A stretch of DNA of 39,897 nucleotides, taken from positions 1-39,897 of the forward strand of contig CAYGBW010000096.1 in the NCBI GenBank assembly GCA_964348185.1, in the 5' to 3' direction. The notes beneath the pieces are model-generated. The model was not told the DNA's origin and did no database searches. It saw only the letters and a program-made list of their open reading frames with translations. The position numbers were made by a program, and so were the translations under genes. Below are positions 23,805-30,862 of this stretch, one piece after another. Numbering within the stretch: the first letter of the stretch is position 1; each line of letters opens with the position of its first letter. The DNA is from CAYGBW01 sp964348185 (GTDB taxonomy: Bacteria > Desulfobacterota > BSN033 > WVXP01).

Positions 23805-24368
23805 TCAAGACCCCAAGTATTTGCAGTAGATCAGTTTGTCATCGGATTCAGAATAGAATTTTGCAATCCGAGCCGTTATGCGATATCGCATTTTTTCATA
23901 GAATTTCCTCGTTGAGCGGTAGGACGGTTTTGCCGAAGTCTCGATAAGGATCAATTTTCCCCCTTCACCACGGATCTCCGTTTCGGCACCCCCGAGGAGG
24001 AGAGACCCGATACCTCTTCTCTGGGATTCCTGAGAGACAGCAATCCAGTAGATATCCCACGTCCCGGAAGTCATCGGAGTGTGGCCATAACAGACATAGC
24101 CCAGCACTCTCTCATCCTCGTCGACAGCCACCAGGAAACGATAGTCGGGGCTGCCGGATAAGAATTCGTCCACCAGCGACATGGCCACCCTGATTTCTTC
24201 GTCGGTGAGGAGTCTTGTGTTCTCCAGGATTTTCCTGATTTCTTGCCTGTCCGCATCCTCGAGTCTTCTGAGACGAATTGCTGACTTTTTGGCCTGTGCT
24301 TTCGCAGCGAAGCGCCTCAGTAGTTCCTTTTTCTGGATGAACCGAAGGCTCCGGAGGTTTCTGTTCAT
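23805..24368 (-). CDS. GNAT-family N-acetyltransferase
   Basis: GNAT enzymes move an acetyl group from acetyl-CoA to an amine. The protein is about 187 residues from the ATG at 24368 (MNRNLRSLRFIQKKELL), which has CGGGAAAAA in front. The frame is open further upstream, but that part overlaps the preceding ligase gene. It has a basic N-terminal helix, then a GNAT fold: RLRRLEDADRQEI, ERVLGYVCYGHTP, WDIYWIAVSQESQRRGIGSLLL (acetyl-CoA loop RRGIGS) and FYEKMRYRI. It lies 22 bp after the D-Ala-D-Ala-ligase-like gene in the cluster with lysine 2,3-aminomutase. In methanogens AblB acetylates beta-lysine made by AblA. This protein could acetylate free beta-lysine or a ligase product, but I cannot show that it is AblB. 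Confidence 0.88.
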   Translation of the reverse strand: MNRNLRSLRFIQKKELLRRFAAKAQAKKSAIRLRRLEDADRQEIRKILENTRLLTDEEIRVAMSLVDEFLSGSPDYRFLVAVDEDERVLGYVCYGHTPMTSGTWDIYWIAVSQESQRRGIGSLLLGGAETEIRGEGGKLILIETSAKPSYRSTRKFYEKMRYRITARIAKFYSESDDKLIYCKYLGS

Positions 24369-24390
24369 GGCGTTTTTTCCCGTTTGCCGC

Positions 24391-25446
24391 TCATGGCTTT
24401 GCCTTGTAGCCCGGGGTTGTTTGCCTGTGGTACGGTGCATATTCGACTTCCTGTCTCCTACTTTCAACGAATTGAAATAAATGAAAGACGAATTCCTCAT
24501 AGCCAATTCCCGCCTGACCCAGAGCGGCCGGAAATCCCGCGTCAGGGCTGATGCAGGGGTTCGCATTGATCTCCAGAACGTAGACACCTCCAGAATGGTC
24601 CACCCTCATGTCAACGCGACCGTAATCTCTCAACATGAAGTGCCGAAAACACCTTAGAGCTGTCTGGTGGATCTTTCTCTCCAAGGCATCGGGCAAATTC
24701 CTCGGGAACACGCGAGGGGTATGATGATATTCAAAGGAGTCCTTGTCCCACTTGGCCTTGTATCCCACGATGGGATAGATTCCCCTGGGAAACCCATCAA
24801 AGCAGATCTCAGCAATGGGAAGCACACGGGGGGTGGGGTATCCAAAGAGCGACACATTGAACTCCCTGCCCGGGACATACTCCTCTAGGATGAGGGACCC
24901 GAACCGATCGTGGAATTCGGGGAGTCTGCGCCTCAGTTCCCTGTCGTTGGCCAAAACAGAGTCCTGATCGATCCCGATCGAAGCATCCTGAAATCGGGGC
25001 TTTACGATAATCGGGAAATTGAGAGAGTTCAGCCTTTGAGGTAGACTCCCCTCGTAGGTCTTGCATCGGGGAGTCGGAATTCCGTTGGCTTTCAGTAGCT
25101 GTTTCGTCACGAGTTTGTCGGTTGTGAGCGCCAATGCCATCGCGGAAGAGCCGGTGTAGGAGATACCCAGAATCTCCAACACCGCCGCAGGATGAGGGAT
25201 CAACTCCGGATCTTCGTCCACGGACTCGCAGAGATTGAAAGCATACCGGACGCCTTCCTTCTCGATCTTGTGGATGAAAGATCGGAGATCCCGGGTGAAG
25301 GCAAGGCGGACGGAAGGTACTCCTAACCTGATAAGACTGTGTTCCACTGCCTCCACCTGGTCGAGAATATCGCGGGATGCCTGAAAACAGGGATCCTCTC
25401 GCTCAACGGGCTCGTTGTAAACAATGGCAATGGGCGGATTTTCCAA
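24391..25446 (-). CDS. D-Ala-D-Ala ligase-like ATP-grasp enzyme (A)
   Basis: This ATP-grasp ligase would form an amide or peptide bond between a carboxylate and an amine with ATP, through an acyl phosphate. It shows AFNLCESVDEDPELIPHPAA (the Ddl N-terminal region), a GISYTGSS segment, TDKLVTKQLLKANGIPTP, IIVKPRFQDASIGI (nucleotide lysine and a changed glycine-rich loop), ILEEYVPGREFNVS and the metal/phosphate motif LEINANPCISPDAGF. The loop differs from KPAxEGSSxG of true Ddl, so the substrate is probably not D-Ala. A TTG at 25446 is preceded by GGAGG at 6 bp and looks like the true start; the open GTG at 25464 has no such site. About 351 residues. One of three ATP-grasp genes in a row. Confidence 0.9.
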   Translation of the reverse strand: MENPPIAIVYNEPVEREDPCFQASRDILDQVEAVEHSLIRLGVPSVRLAFTRDLRSFIHKIEKEGVRYAFNLCESVDEDPELIPHPAAVLEILGISYTGSSAMALALTTDKLVTKQLLKANGIPTPRCKTYEGSLPQRLNSLNFPIIVKPRFQDASIGIDQDSVLANDRELRRRLPEFHDRFGSLILEEYVPGREFNVSLFGYPTPRVLPIAEICFDGFPRGIYPIVGYKAKWDKDSFEYHHTPRVFPRNLPDALERKIHQTALRCFRHFMLRDYGRVDMRVDHSGGVYVLEINANPCISPDAGFPAALGQAGIGYEEFVFHLFQFVESRRQEVEYAPYHRQTTPGYKAKP

Positions 25447-25506
25447 GTGGTTCCTCCGGTTCACTTGGCGGAGAGCGCGGCTCGGCCTTTTTCCTGTCGA
25501 TCCAGG

Positions 25507-26565
25507 TTAAGAAAAGGCCATCATGCCCCTCCGATTGATCCCATCGATCAGAAGGGACCGATCATAAAAGCGTTCCTGTGATAGTCCGTGGCGTTCAAAA
25601 GCGTGAGCCAGAATCGTTTCGATGAGTTCTTCATAAGACCAGCCCACGTTATTGGCCAGGATCACCAGGTCACTGTAGCCCGGAGCGATTCCTGGCAGGG
25701 GGTTGGCCTCGAGAAAATGAGGTGTTCCCTGCCGGTCGAGACGAATGTCAATTCGGGCTACGTCTCTGCATCCGAGAACCCGATAGGAGTCAAGGGCTAC
25801 CTTCTCGATTTGGCGCAAGCGGGGGAGGGTCAAATCGGGAGGATAGATGTAGCGGACCCTCCTGGCACATTCCCGCTTCATCGTGGTGCAATAGACAAAG
25901 TCTTCCGCAAGACCTTCAGCGGGGGCGACCTCCATGACTCCGAGTACATATGGGGAACCGTTCCCCAGAATGCCCGCGGTGAATTCCCTCCCGGGAAGAA
26001 ACGTTTCCACCAAGATGGGTGTCCCATAATCGTCGAGGAGACGATCGATCTCATCGTTTAAGGCCTCTCTGTCCATGACCCGTGAATGGGAGCGAATGCC
26101 CTTGCTGGACCCGTCGTAGGCCGGTTTGGCGAAGAGAGGAAACGGCAGGTCGATGTGCTGCGCATCTGCCTGATTCCTGATGAGCCTGAAATCGGGGGTA
26201 TGAATCCCCTCGCTGGCCACGACCCTTTTGGCCATTTCCTTGTCGAGGGTGAGAGCCATGGTTAATGGATCGGAATGGGTATAGGGGATCTCCAACATCT
26301 CGAGGACGGCGGGAAGGTGAGCTTCCCGGGTCCTGCCTCTGGACCCCTCAGCCAAGTTGAAGACCAGGTCCACCCGGGTTGTCTGGATCCGCTTCAGGAA
26401 GGTCCTGCCGCCCCCGAGGCGGACAGCCTTGTGCCCAAGGCTGTCAAAGGCATTCTCAAGGGCCTCGATGGTTTCGACTGAATCGTATTCCTCAAGCCAG
26501 TCGTCCGGGCGACCCTCCTCCTTCGAAAAATCCTGTTTTAGATCATACGCTATGCCAATTATCAT
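25507..26565 (-). CDS. D-Ala-D-Ala ligase-like ATP-grasp enzyme (B)
   Basis: This is a second ATP-grasp ligase of about 352 residues from the ATG at 26565 (MIIGIAYDLKQDFS), with GGAGAAC in front. Motifs are DLVFNLAEGSRGRTREAHLPAVLEM split over the N-terminal region, IPYTHSDPLTMALTLDKEMAKRV, LFAKPAYDGSSKGI (close to the Ddl loop GSSxGI), ILVETFLPGREFTAGILG, and the metal motif LEANPLPGIAPGYSDL. It is distinct from enzyme A, not a recent duplicate, so the two probably act on different substrates. It follows the RimK-like gene by about 22 bp and precedes enzyme A by 60 bp. Confidence 0.9.
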   Translation of the reverse strand: MIIGIAYDLKQDFSKEEGRPDDWLEEYDSVETIEALENAFDSLGHKAVRLGGGRTFLKRIQTTRVDLVFNLAEGSRGRTREAHLPAVLEMLEIPYTHSDPLTMALTLDKEMAKRVVASEGIHTPDFRLIRNQADAQHIDLPFPLFAKPAYDGSSKGIRSHSRVMDREALNDEIDRLLDDYGTPILVETFLPGREFTAGILGNGSPYVLGVMEVAPAEGLAEDFVYCTTMKRECARRVRYIYPPDLTLPRLRQIEKVALDSYRVLGCRDVARIDIRLDRQGTPHFLEANPLPGIAPGYSDLVILANNVGWSYEELIETILAHAFERHGLSQERFYDRSLLIDGINRRGMMAFS

Positions 26566-26587
26566 CTTGAAGTTCTCCTTCGCCTGC

Positions 26588-27502
26588 TTAATGGTCTGTC
26601 CCACCCGTCTGGACAGACTGCCTTACCCAATCAACCAAATCCATAACGATCCGATTAAAGACCTGATCTGGAACTCCGTCAAACGCCTTTGATTGAAGCC
26701 TGAGGTCCGGCTGGTCATTGACGTAGTCGACAGCCACAAATCTTCCATCTCTGGAAAGGGCAATCTCTGTGGAAAAGATTATCAGTTTGCAGATTTCCCC
26801 GATCCTCCTGGTGATGTTTCCCAACTCATTCAGTCCGAACTCGGCCGTCTCCCAGGGTAATACCGGTCGGTACAGGTGGGTCTCTTTGTTCCACCAGCAC
26901 AAACTAATGCGCTGACCCACCATAAAGGTGCGAAACCAAGCCATTCCAACAGGGAGTTGAGCAGGCTGGATTTCCTCCTGGAGCAGCATCTTGTCGCCCC
27001 ACAAGGCTTTTCTGGCTTTCACCACATCGACTTTATCCTGGGCTCCCAGGATCACGCCTCTGCCACCTCCGCCGTTGGCAGGCTTGATGATAAAGGGTAT
27101 GCCGATTTGCTGGAGTTCAGGGACATCCTGGATGGAATCCCCCTCTTGGGCACCTAGAATAATGGTGTAAGGGAGGTACACCGCGTTGGACAAGAGTTCC
27201 AGGTGCATGGTCGCCTTGTCATTGGCTCGAGACAAAAGGTCAGGGTCATTGATGAGCTTTGTCCCCTGCGCTTTGAGATGCCCCATTAGACCCCGGATGG
27301 CTTCCACGTTGTCCGAAGCCCGATCCAGGAAAGTCCGGAAGGCAAGGGAACCGTTTTGGATTTTCTCCCATGTTTCACTGAGGTTTCCCGGATGGACAAG
27401 GTAGCTGCTCAGTCCGACCCTCTGACAGGACCTATCCAGTGCGAATACGAAGTCAACGTCATATTCCCACTCCCAGGCAATGCCCAAGTCTACGGTCTGC
27501 AC
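26588..27502 (-). CDS. RimK-like ATP-grasp ligase
   Basis: The 304-residue protein is an ATP-grasp enzyme more like the RimK/glutathione-synthetase side of the family. Motifs are TKLINDPDLLSRANDKATMH (the usual sequence before the ATP domain), LPYTIILG, PFIIKPANGGGGRGVILG (nucleotide lysine and glycine-rich loop), LLQEEIQP, and a C-terminal AVDYVNDQPDLR in place of the EVN metal motif. It starts at GTG 27502, 11 bp after the aminomutase stop, with TAGGAG as ribosome-binding site, so the two are certainly one operon. Members of this family add amino acids to small carboxylates or peptide ends. A likely substrate by context is beta-lysine, which is inference. Confidence 0.85.
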   Translation of the reverse strand: MQTVDLGIAWEWEYDVDFVFALDRSCQRVGLSSYLVHPGNLSETWEKIQNGSLAFRTFLDRASDNVEAIRGLMGHLKAQGTKLINDPDLLSRANDKATMHLELLSNAVYLPYTIILGAQEGDSIQDVPELQQIGIPFIIKPANGGGGRGVILGAQDKVDVVKARKALWGDKMLLQEEIQPAQLPVGMAWFRTFMVGQRISLCWWNKETHLYRPVLPWETAEFGLNELGNITRRIGEICKLIIFSTEIALSRDGRFVAVDYVNDQPDLRLQSKAFDGVPDQVFNRIVMDLVDWVRQSVQTGGTDH

Positions 27503-27513
27503 GACATGTTCTC

Positions 27514-28698
27514 CTATTTTGCGGCTTCATGATACCGGTAGATCTCCCCGCAAAAGTTTCTCAAGGTCATCGTTCTGTCTTGGTAGTCCACGACATAATT
27601 CGGCTCCACGGGAATCTTCCCGCCTCCCCCCGGCGCATCGATCACGTAGGTTGGAACCGCATATCCTGTTGTGTACCCCCGAAGGGATCGAATAATCTCA
27701 ATTCCCTGCGATATGGGAGTCTTGAAGTGATCAATGCCTACCGCTGGATCACACTGATAGAGATAGTAGGGGCGGACCCTGATCTTCAGGAGTTCGTGAA
27801 CTAACCTCTTGATGATCAAGGGACGATCGTTGATGCCCCGGAGAAGGACCGTCTGGCTTCCCAAGGGAATCCCTGCATCCGCCAGCAGACTGCACGCCGT
27901 GCGAACCTGGTGCGTGATCTCCTTGGGATGGGTAAAGTGGATACTCACAAAGAGCGGGTGGTACCGGCGGAGCATGGCAACGAAGCTTTCGGTGACTCGC
28001 ATCGGAAGCGTCACCGGGACTCGGGTCCCAATCCTGAGGATCTCGATATGGCGAATCGTCCGCAGCCTTTGGAGAATCGATTCCAGACGGTCATCTTCCA
28101 GGAGGAATGGATCTCCACCCGAGATCAGAACATCTCGAATCTTCTTGTTTTTTCTAAGGAAGTTACAGATGAGATCCAGGTTCTCTCCGGTGATATCGAC
28201 CTCCCGCCTTCCCACTAGCCTCCGGCGCGTGCAGTACCGGCAGTAGACCGCACAGCGGGTCGTGGCAAGCAGGAGGGCTCGATCTGGATAACGATGCACA
28301 AGATTGGGAACCACGGTATCTCGATCCTCCCCACAAGGGTCCATCAGATCGTTTTTTCCAACTACCAGCTCCTTTCTTCGAGGGATGCACTGCAATCGAA
28401 GGGCACATCTCGAATTCAACGGGTCGAGAAGCGTTGAGAAGTAAGGCGTGATGGCCATGGGGAATTTTCGCTGACACAGGTGGATTGACTCTGCTTCGCT
28501 CCTCGTGAGCTGAATGACGGGTTGTAATTTTTCGAGGGTGAAGATGCGGTTCGAGATCTGCCATTTCCAGTCGTTCCACTTATCGGGGGGGACCCCGTTC
28601 CATGGGTGAGTGGTTTCTGGTCTCTCTTGATGGAAAACGCCACGGAGGGTCCTCCCCTGAGAACCAGGACCAGGAAAATTATCCGAAATTTCTTCCAT
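27514..28698 (-). CDS. kamA: Lysine 2,3-aminomutase (radical SAM, PLP)
   Basis: This enzyme moves the alpha-amino group of L-lysine to C3, giving beta-lysine, using S-adenosylmethionine, a 4Fe-4S cluster and PLP. The 394 residues include WNDWKWQ (41-47), the cluster motif RCAVYCRYCTRRR (Cys149, Cys153, Cys156), VLISGGDPFLL (190-200), and DAPGGGGKIPVEPNYV with the PLP Lys361. Asp317 (YQCD) and Asp354 (VIDAPGG) match the two aspartates that bind lysine in clostridial KAM and that differ in glutamate 2,3-aminomutase, so lysine is the likely substrate. The start has AAAGGAGG in front. It is the first well-defined gene of the ATP-grasp/GNAT/M20 cluster. A radical enzyme with an oxygen-sensitive cluster fits an anaerobe. 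No lysine riboswitch is visible. Confidence 0.92.
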   Translation of the reverse strand: MEEISDNFPGPGSQGRTLRGVFHQERPETTHPWNGVPPDKWNDWKWQISNRIFTLEKLQPVIQLTRSEAESIHLCQRKFPMAITPYFSTLLDPLNSRCALRLQCIPRRKELVVGKNDLMDPCGEDRDTVVPNLVHRYPDRALLLATTRCAVYCRYCTRRRLVGRREVDITGENLDLICNFLRKNKKIRDVLISGGDPFLLEDDRLESILQRLRTIRHIEILRIGTRVPVTLPMRVTESFVAMLRRYHPLFVSIHFTHPKEITHQVRTACSLLADAGIPLGSQTVLLRGINDRPLIIKRLVHELLKIRVRPYYLYQCDPAVGIDHFKTPISQGIEIIRSLRGYTTGYAVPTYVIDAPGGGGKIPVEPNYVVDYQDRTMTLRNFCGEIYRYHEAAK

Positions 28699-28883
28699 TC
28701 GCCGAGCCTCCTTTGAGTTTTATTTGGCGCTGTTGTGAGATCGATTAACGCTGATTCAGGCATTTTCCGGTATTTTGCCTCATTCGAGGCCAAGATGGCG
28801 GTCTTGGTCACATACCCTTCTCGATCCCACTCTGCTGGGATGAGCATTCCTTTTGCGCTGATCTGCCCTGTAATCCTTTCCAC
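28699..28883 (-). CDS. Possible small or truncated gene upstream of kamA
   Basis: A GTG at 28883, with AAGGGAC about 10 bp before it, opens a frame whose first 40 codons look like real protein: GQISAKGMLIPAEWDREGYV, then TKTAILASNEAKYRKM. From memory this pattern (GxIxPxxWDxxGxV...) occurs in small conserved proteins of anaerobes, but I cannot verify it. The frame has no stop before the kamA start and would run about 95 codons into kamA out of frame. So I think the 3' end is degraded or frameshifted. I give the upstream part only; the end coordinate is arbitrary. Confidence 0.35.
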
Positions 28884-29562
28884 GGGTTAAGTCCCTTCAG
28901 GTAATCGACTTCCACTCAAACGGATTGTTGCTTGAAAGGGTATCGAAATCACTTTGGACTCCCAGAAACGTCTGAAGGGAAGGATATTCCTCCCCTCCTC
29001 ATGGGCCTGGCTCCTTTCCTGAAATCACTCCATGGCCCCAGATGCCCTGAGTGTGATCACGGCTTTCCCTGCCCTCTTCGACAACCCCATTTACCTTAGG
29101 CTTCCTTCCCATCAAATTTCGATAAGCCCTTTGCCTTACCTCCTCGTTGTTCGCCACTTTTCCGTAAAGGCAACAACCATGCCAGATAGATAACCCATTG
29201 ATATTTTACGGGTTTGCTCCTTCTATAGAGAAGGTCCTTGGTATTATTTCTTCCGATTCCTGGAGGAATATTGACAGTTCGCGACCTCAGGTGATCGCTC
29301 TGATACCTAAGGTGTGGATTTCAATAAGGAAATAGAGGAAGTCCAAATCGGGAAGTCGAATTTCCGATTTTGAACATACCGGTAATCAGGATTCCGATGT
29401 GTGTCGTCGGCCTGAGGGGCAATTTGTATGTTTTTTTTAGAATTCCGTCTTACCCAATTTCCTCCTCACAACTCCGGTCAAAGCCCCTCTTCATGTCCGA
29501 ACAGCTCACTTACAGAAGATGAACGGCCCAGCTAAGGAATGGCTGGGGACCATGCGACAACC
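28884..29562. other. Divergent spacer between the kamA cluster and ilvC
   Basis: About 680 bp without a firm gene. On the minus strand a GTG at 29157 opens a 52-codon frame to TGA at 28999 with fairly protein-like sequence (NNEEVRQRAYRNLMGRKP), but it has a weak start and no recognised family. A stem CCCAGC/GCTGGG lies at about 29527-29547. I see no lysine riboswitch, T-box or transporter gene. A TTGACA at 29271 has no matching -10 box at normal spacing. Confidence 0.35.
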
Positions 29563-29591
29563 TTGATTTTATTAGGTGGGAGGTTTAGAAT
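29563..29591 (+). promoter_or_regulatory. Promoter of ilvC
   Basis: TTGATT (29563-29568), a 17-bp spacer and TAGAAT (29586-29591, 5/6 match) lie 40 bp before the ilvC ATG. The predicted leader of about 33 nt contains the ribosome-binding site CGAGGAGAA. Confidence 0.6.
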
Positions 29592-29630
29592 TGAAAATCT
29601 TTATTCCTGTCAAACGAGGAGAATCGAACG

Positions 29631-30689
29631 ATGGCCATGATCAACTTCGGGGGAGTAGAAGAACGCATCGTGACGCACTCAGAATTCCCGCTTTCCAGAG
29701 CCCAAGAAGTCCTTAGCGACGAAGTCGTCGCAGTCCTCGGATATGGCGTGCAGGGGCAAGGACAGAGTCTCAACATGCGGGACAGCGGTATCTCGGTCAT
29801 TGTGGGTCAGCGTCCAAATTCGCCCTCCTGGGACAAGGCGGTGAAGGACGGCTGGGTGGCGGGCGAGACCCTGTTCCCGTTGGAAGAGGCTGCGAGAAGA
29901 GGGACAATCATTCAGTATCTCCTCTCGGACGCCGGACAAAAGGCATTCTGGCCAACCCTTAGGCCGTACCTGACCGAAGGGAAGACGCTCTACTTTTCCC
30001 ATGGGTTTTCGATCACCTACAGAGACCTGACCGGGGTTTTGCCTCCGGAGAACGTTGATGTCATTATGGTGGCTCCCAAGGGATCCGGGCTTTCCGTGAG
30101 ACGTAACTTCCTGGAAGGGAGCGGTGTCAATAGCAGCTATGCGGTATTTCAGGATTACACAGGAAAGGCAGAAGAAAGAGCATTCGCACTGGGTATTGCC
30201 ATTGGATCAGGGTATCTATTCCCCACCACATTCGAGAATGAAGTCTATAGTGACCTAACCGGTGAGAGAGGCGTTTTGATGGGGGCCCTTGCCGGAATCA
30301 TGGAAGCCCAGTATAACGAACTGAGAAAACACGGCCATAGCCCCAGTGAAGCCTTCAATGAGACCGTCGAAGAACTGACGCAGAGTCTGATTAGACTCGT
30401 GGCCGAGAAGGGTATGGACTGGATGTATGCGAACTGCAGTACGACTGCCCAGCGAGGTGCACTGGACTGGAAGGGGGAATTCCGTGATGCTGTTGCCCCC
30501 CTGTTTGCGACCCTCTATGGAAGGGTAACCGATGGCACGGAAGCAAGAATTGTCCTTGAGAAGAATAGTCAACCGGACTATCGGGAAAAGCTGAATGCAG
30601 AGCTTGCTGAGATGGAAAGCTCCGAAATGTGGCAAGCCGGGAAGAAGGTCCGGGAACTCCGTCCGGAAAACTGGAAAAGGGAAGCCTGA
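29631..30689 (+). CDS. ilvC: Ketol-acid reductoisomerase, Ilv5-like class I
   Basis: KARI converts acetolactate to 2,3-dihydroxyisovalerate, and the ethyl homologue likewise, with NAD(P)H and Mg2+ in valine/isoleucine synthesis. The 352-residue protein has VAVLGYGVQGQGQSLNMRDSG as nucleotide loop. LYFSHGFSITYRDL, VAPKGSGLSVRRNF, INSSYAV-like VNSSYAVF, GSGYLFPTTFENEVYSDLTGERG (metal/catalytic Glu and Asp) and SEAFNETVEELTQSL follow. The tail NSQPDYREKLNAEL and WQAGKKVRELRPEN is very close to what I recall of yeast Ilv5 and differs from the common bacterial class I (about 330 residues, GYGSQGHAxALNLRDSG). ilvBN, ilvD and leuA are not nearby. It is a single-gene unit, followed by a palindromic repeat. 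Confidence 0.93.
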   Translation: MAMINFGGVEERIVTHSEFPLSRAQEVLSDEVVAVLGYGVQGQGQSLNMRDSGISVIVGQRPNSPSWDKAVKDGWVAGETLFPLEEAARRGTIIQYLLSDAGQKAFWPTLRPYLTEGKTLYFSHGFSITYRDLTGVLPPENVDVIMVAPKGSGLSVRRNFLEGSGVNSSYAVFQDYTGKAEERAFALGIAIGSGYLFPTTFENEVYSDLTGERGVLMGALAGIMEAQYNELRKHGHSPSEAFNETVEELTQSLIRLVAEKGMDWMYANCSTTAQRGALDWKGEFRDAVAPLFATLYGRVTDGTEARIVLEKNSQPDYREKLNAELAEMESSEMWQAGKKVRELRPENWKREA

Positions 30690-30715
30690 TCGAGCTTGGA
30701 TGACCTTTTTTCGGG

Positions 30716-30805
30716 ACCGTCATTCTGAACCCCCATTGGGGGCGAAGGATTGCCCATGAATAAACACAGGGTGGGGGGGTCCTTCGCATCGTTCAAGATG
30801 ACGGT
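30716..30805. repeat. Palindromic intergenic repeat after ilvC
   Basis: ACCGTCATTCTGAAC (30716-30730) is the near-perfect inverse of GTTCAAGATGACGGT (30791-30805), 13/15. Inner arms GCGAAGGA and TCCTTCGC pair perfectly, with an extra CCCCCATTGGGGG hairpin in the left arm. The unit of about 90 bp looks like a REP/MITE-type element and could also act as a transcription end or mRNA stabiliser for ilvC. Confidence 0.65.
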
Positions 30806-30862
30806 TGTATTCTTTCTAGCTGCGCCAAAAGGGGAGAGGCCAATATAGTCTCGGGAATAGAA

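Noticed and set aside
23378..23947. A 189-codon plus-strand frame over the GNAT 3' end and the interrupted small gene
   Set aside because: It covers the certain GNAT coding end on the opposite strand, and the minus-strand reading of the gap is more protein-like and in operon order.
29149..29185. A short minus-strand frame reading VVAFTEKW, like the DnaK N-terminus VVAFTDKG
   Set aside because: Only about five to seven residues match and nothing else of DnaK is present around it; probably chance.
28884..29200. A lysine riboswitch upstream of kamA
   Set aside because: The conserved GAGGTAGAGG-type junction sequences are not present in the expected order, although a GAGGAGGTAAGGCAAAGG run superficially resembles them.
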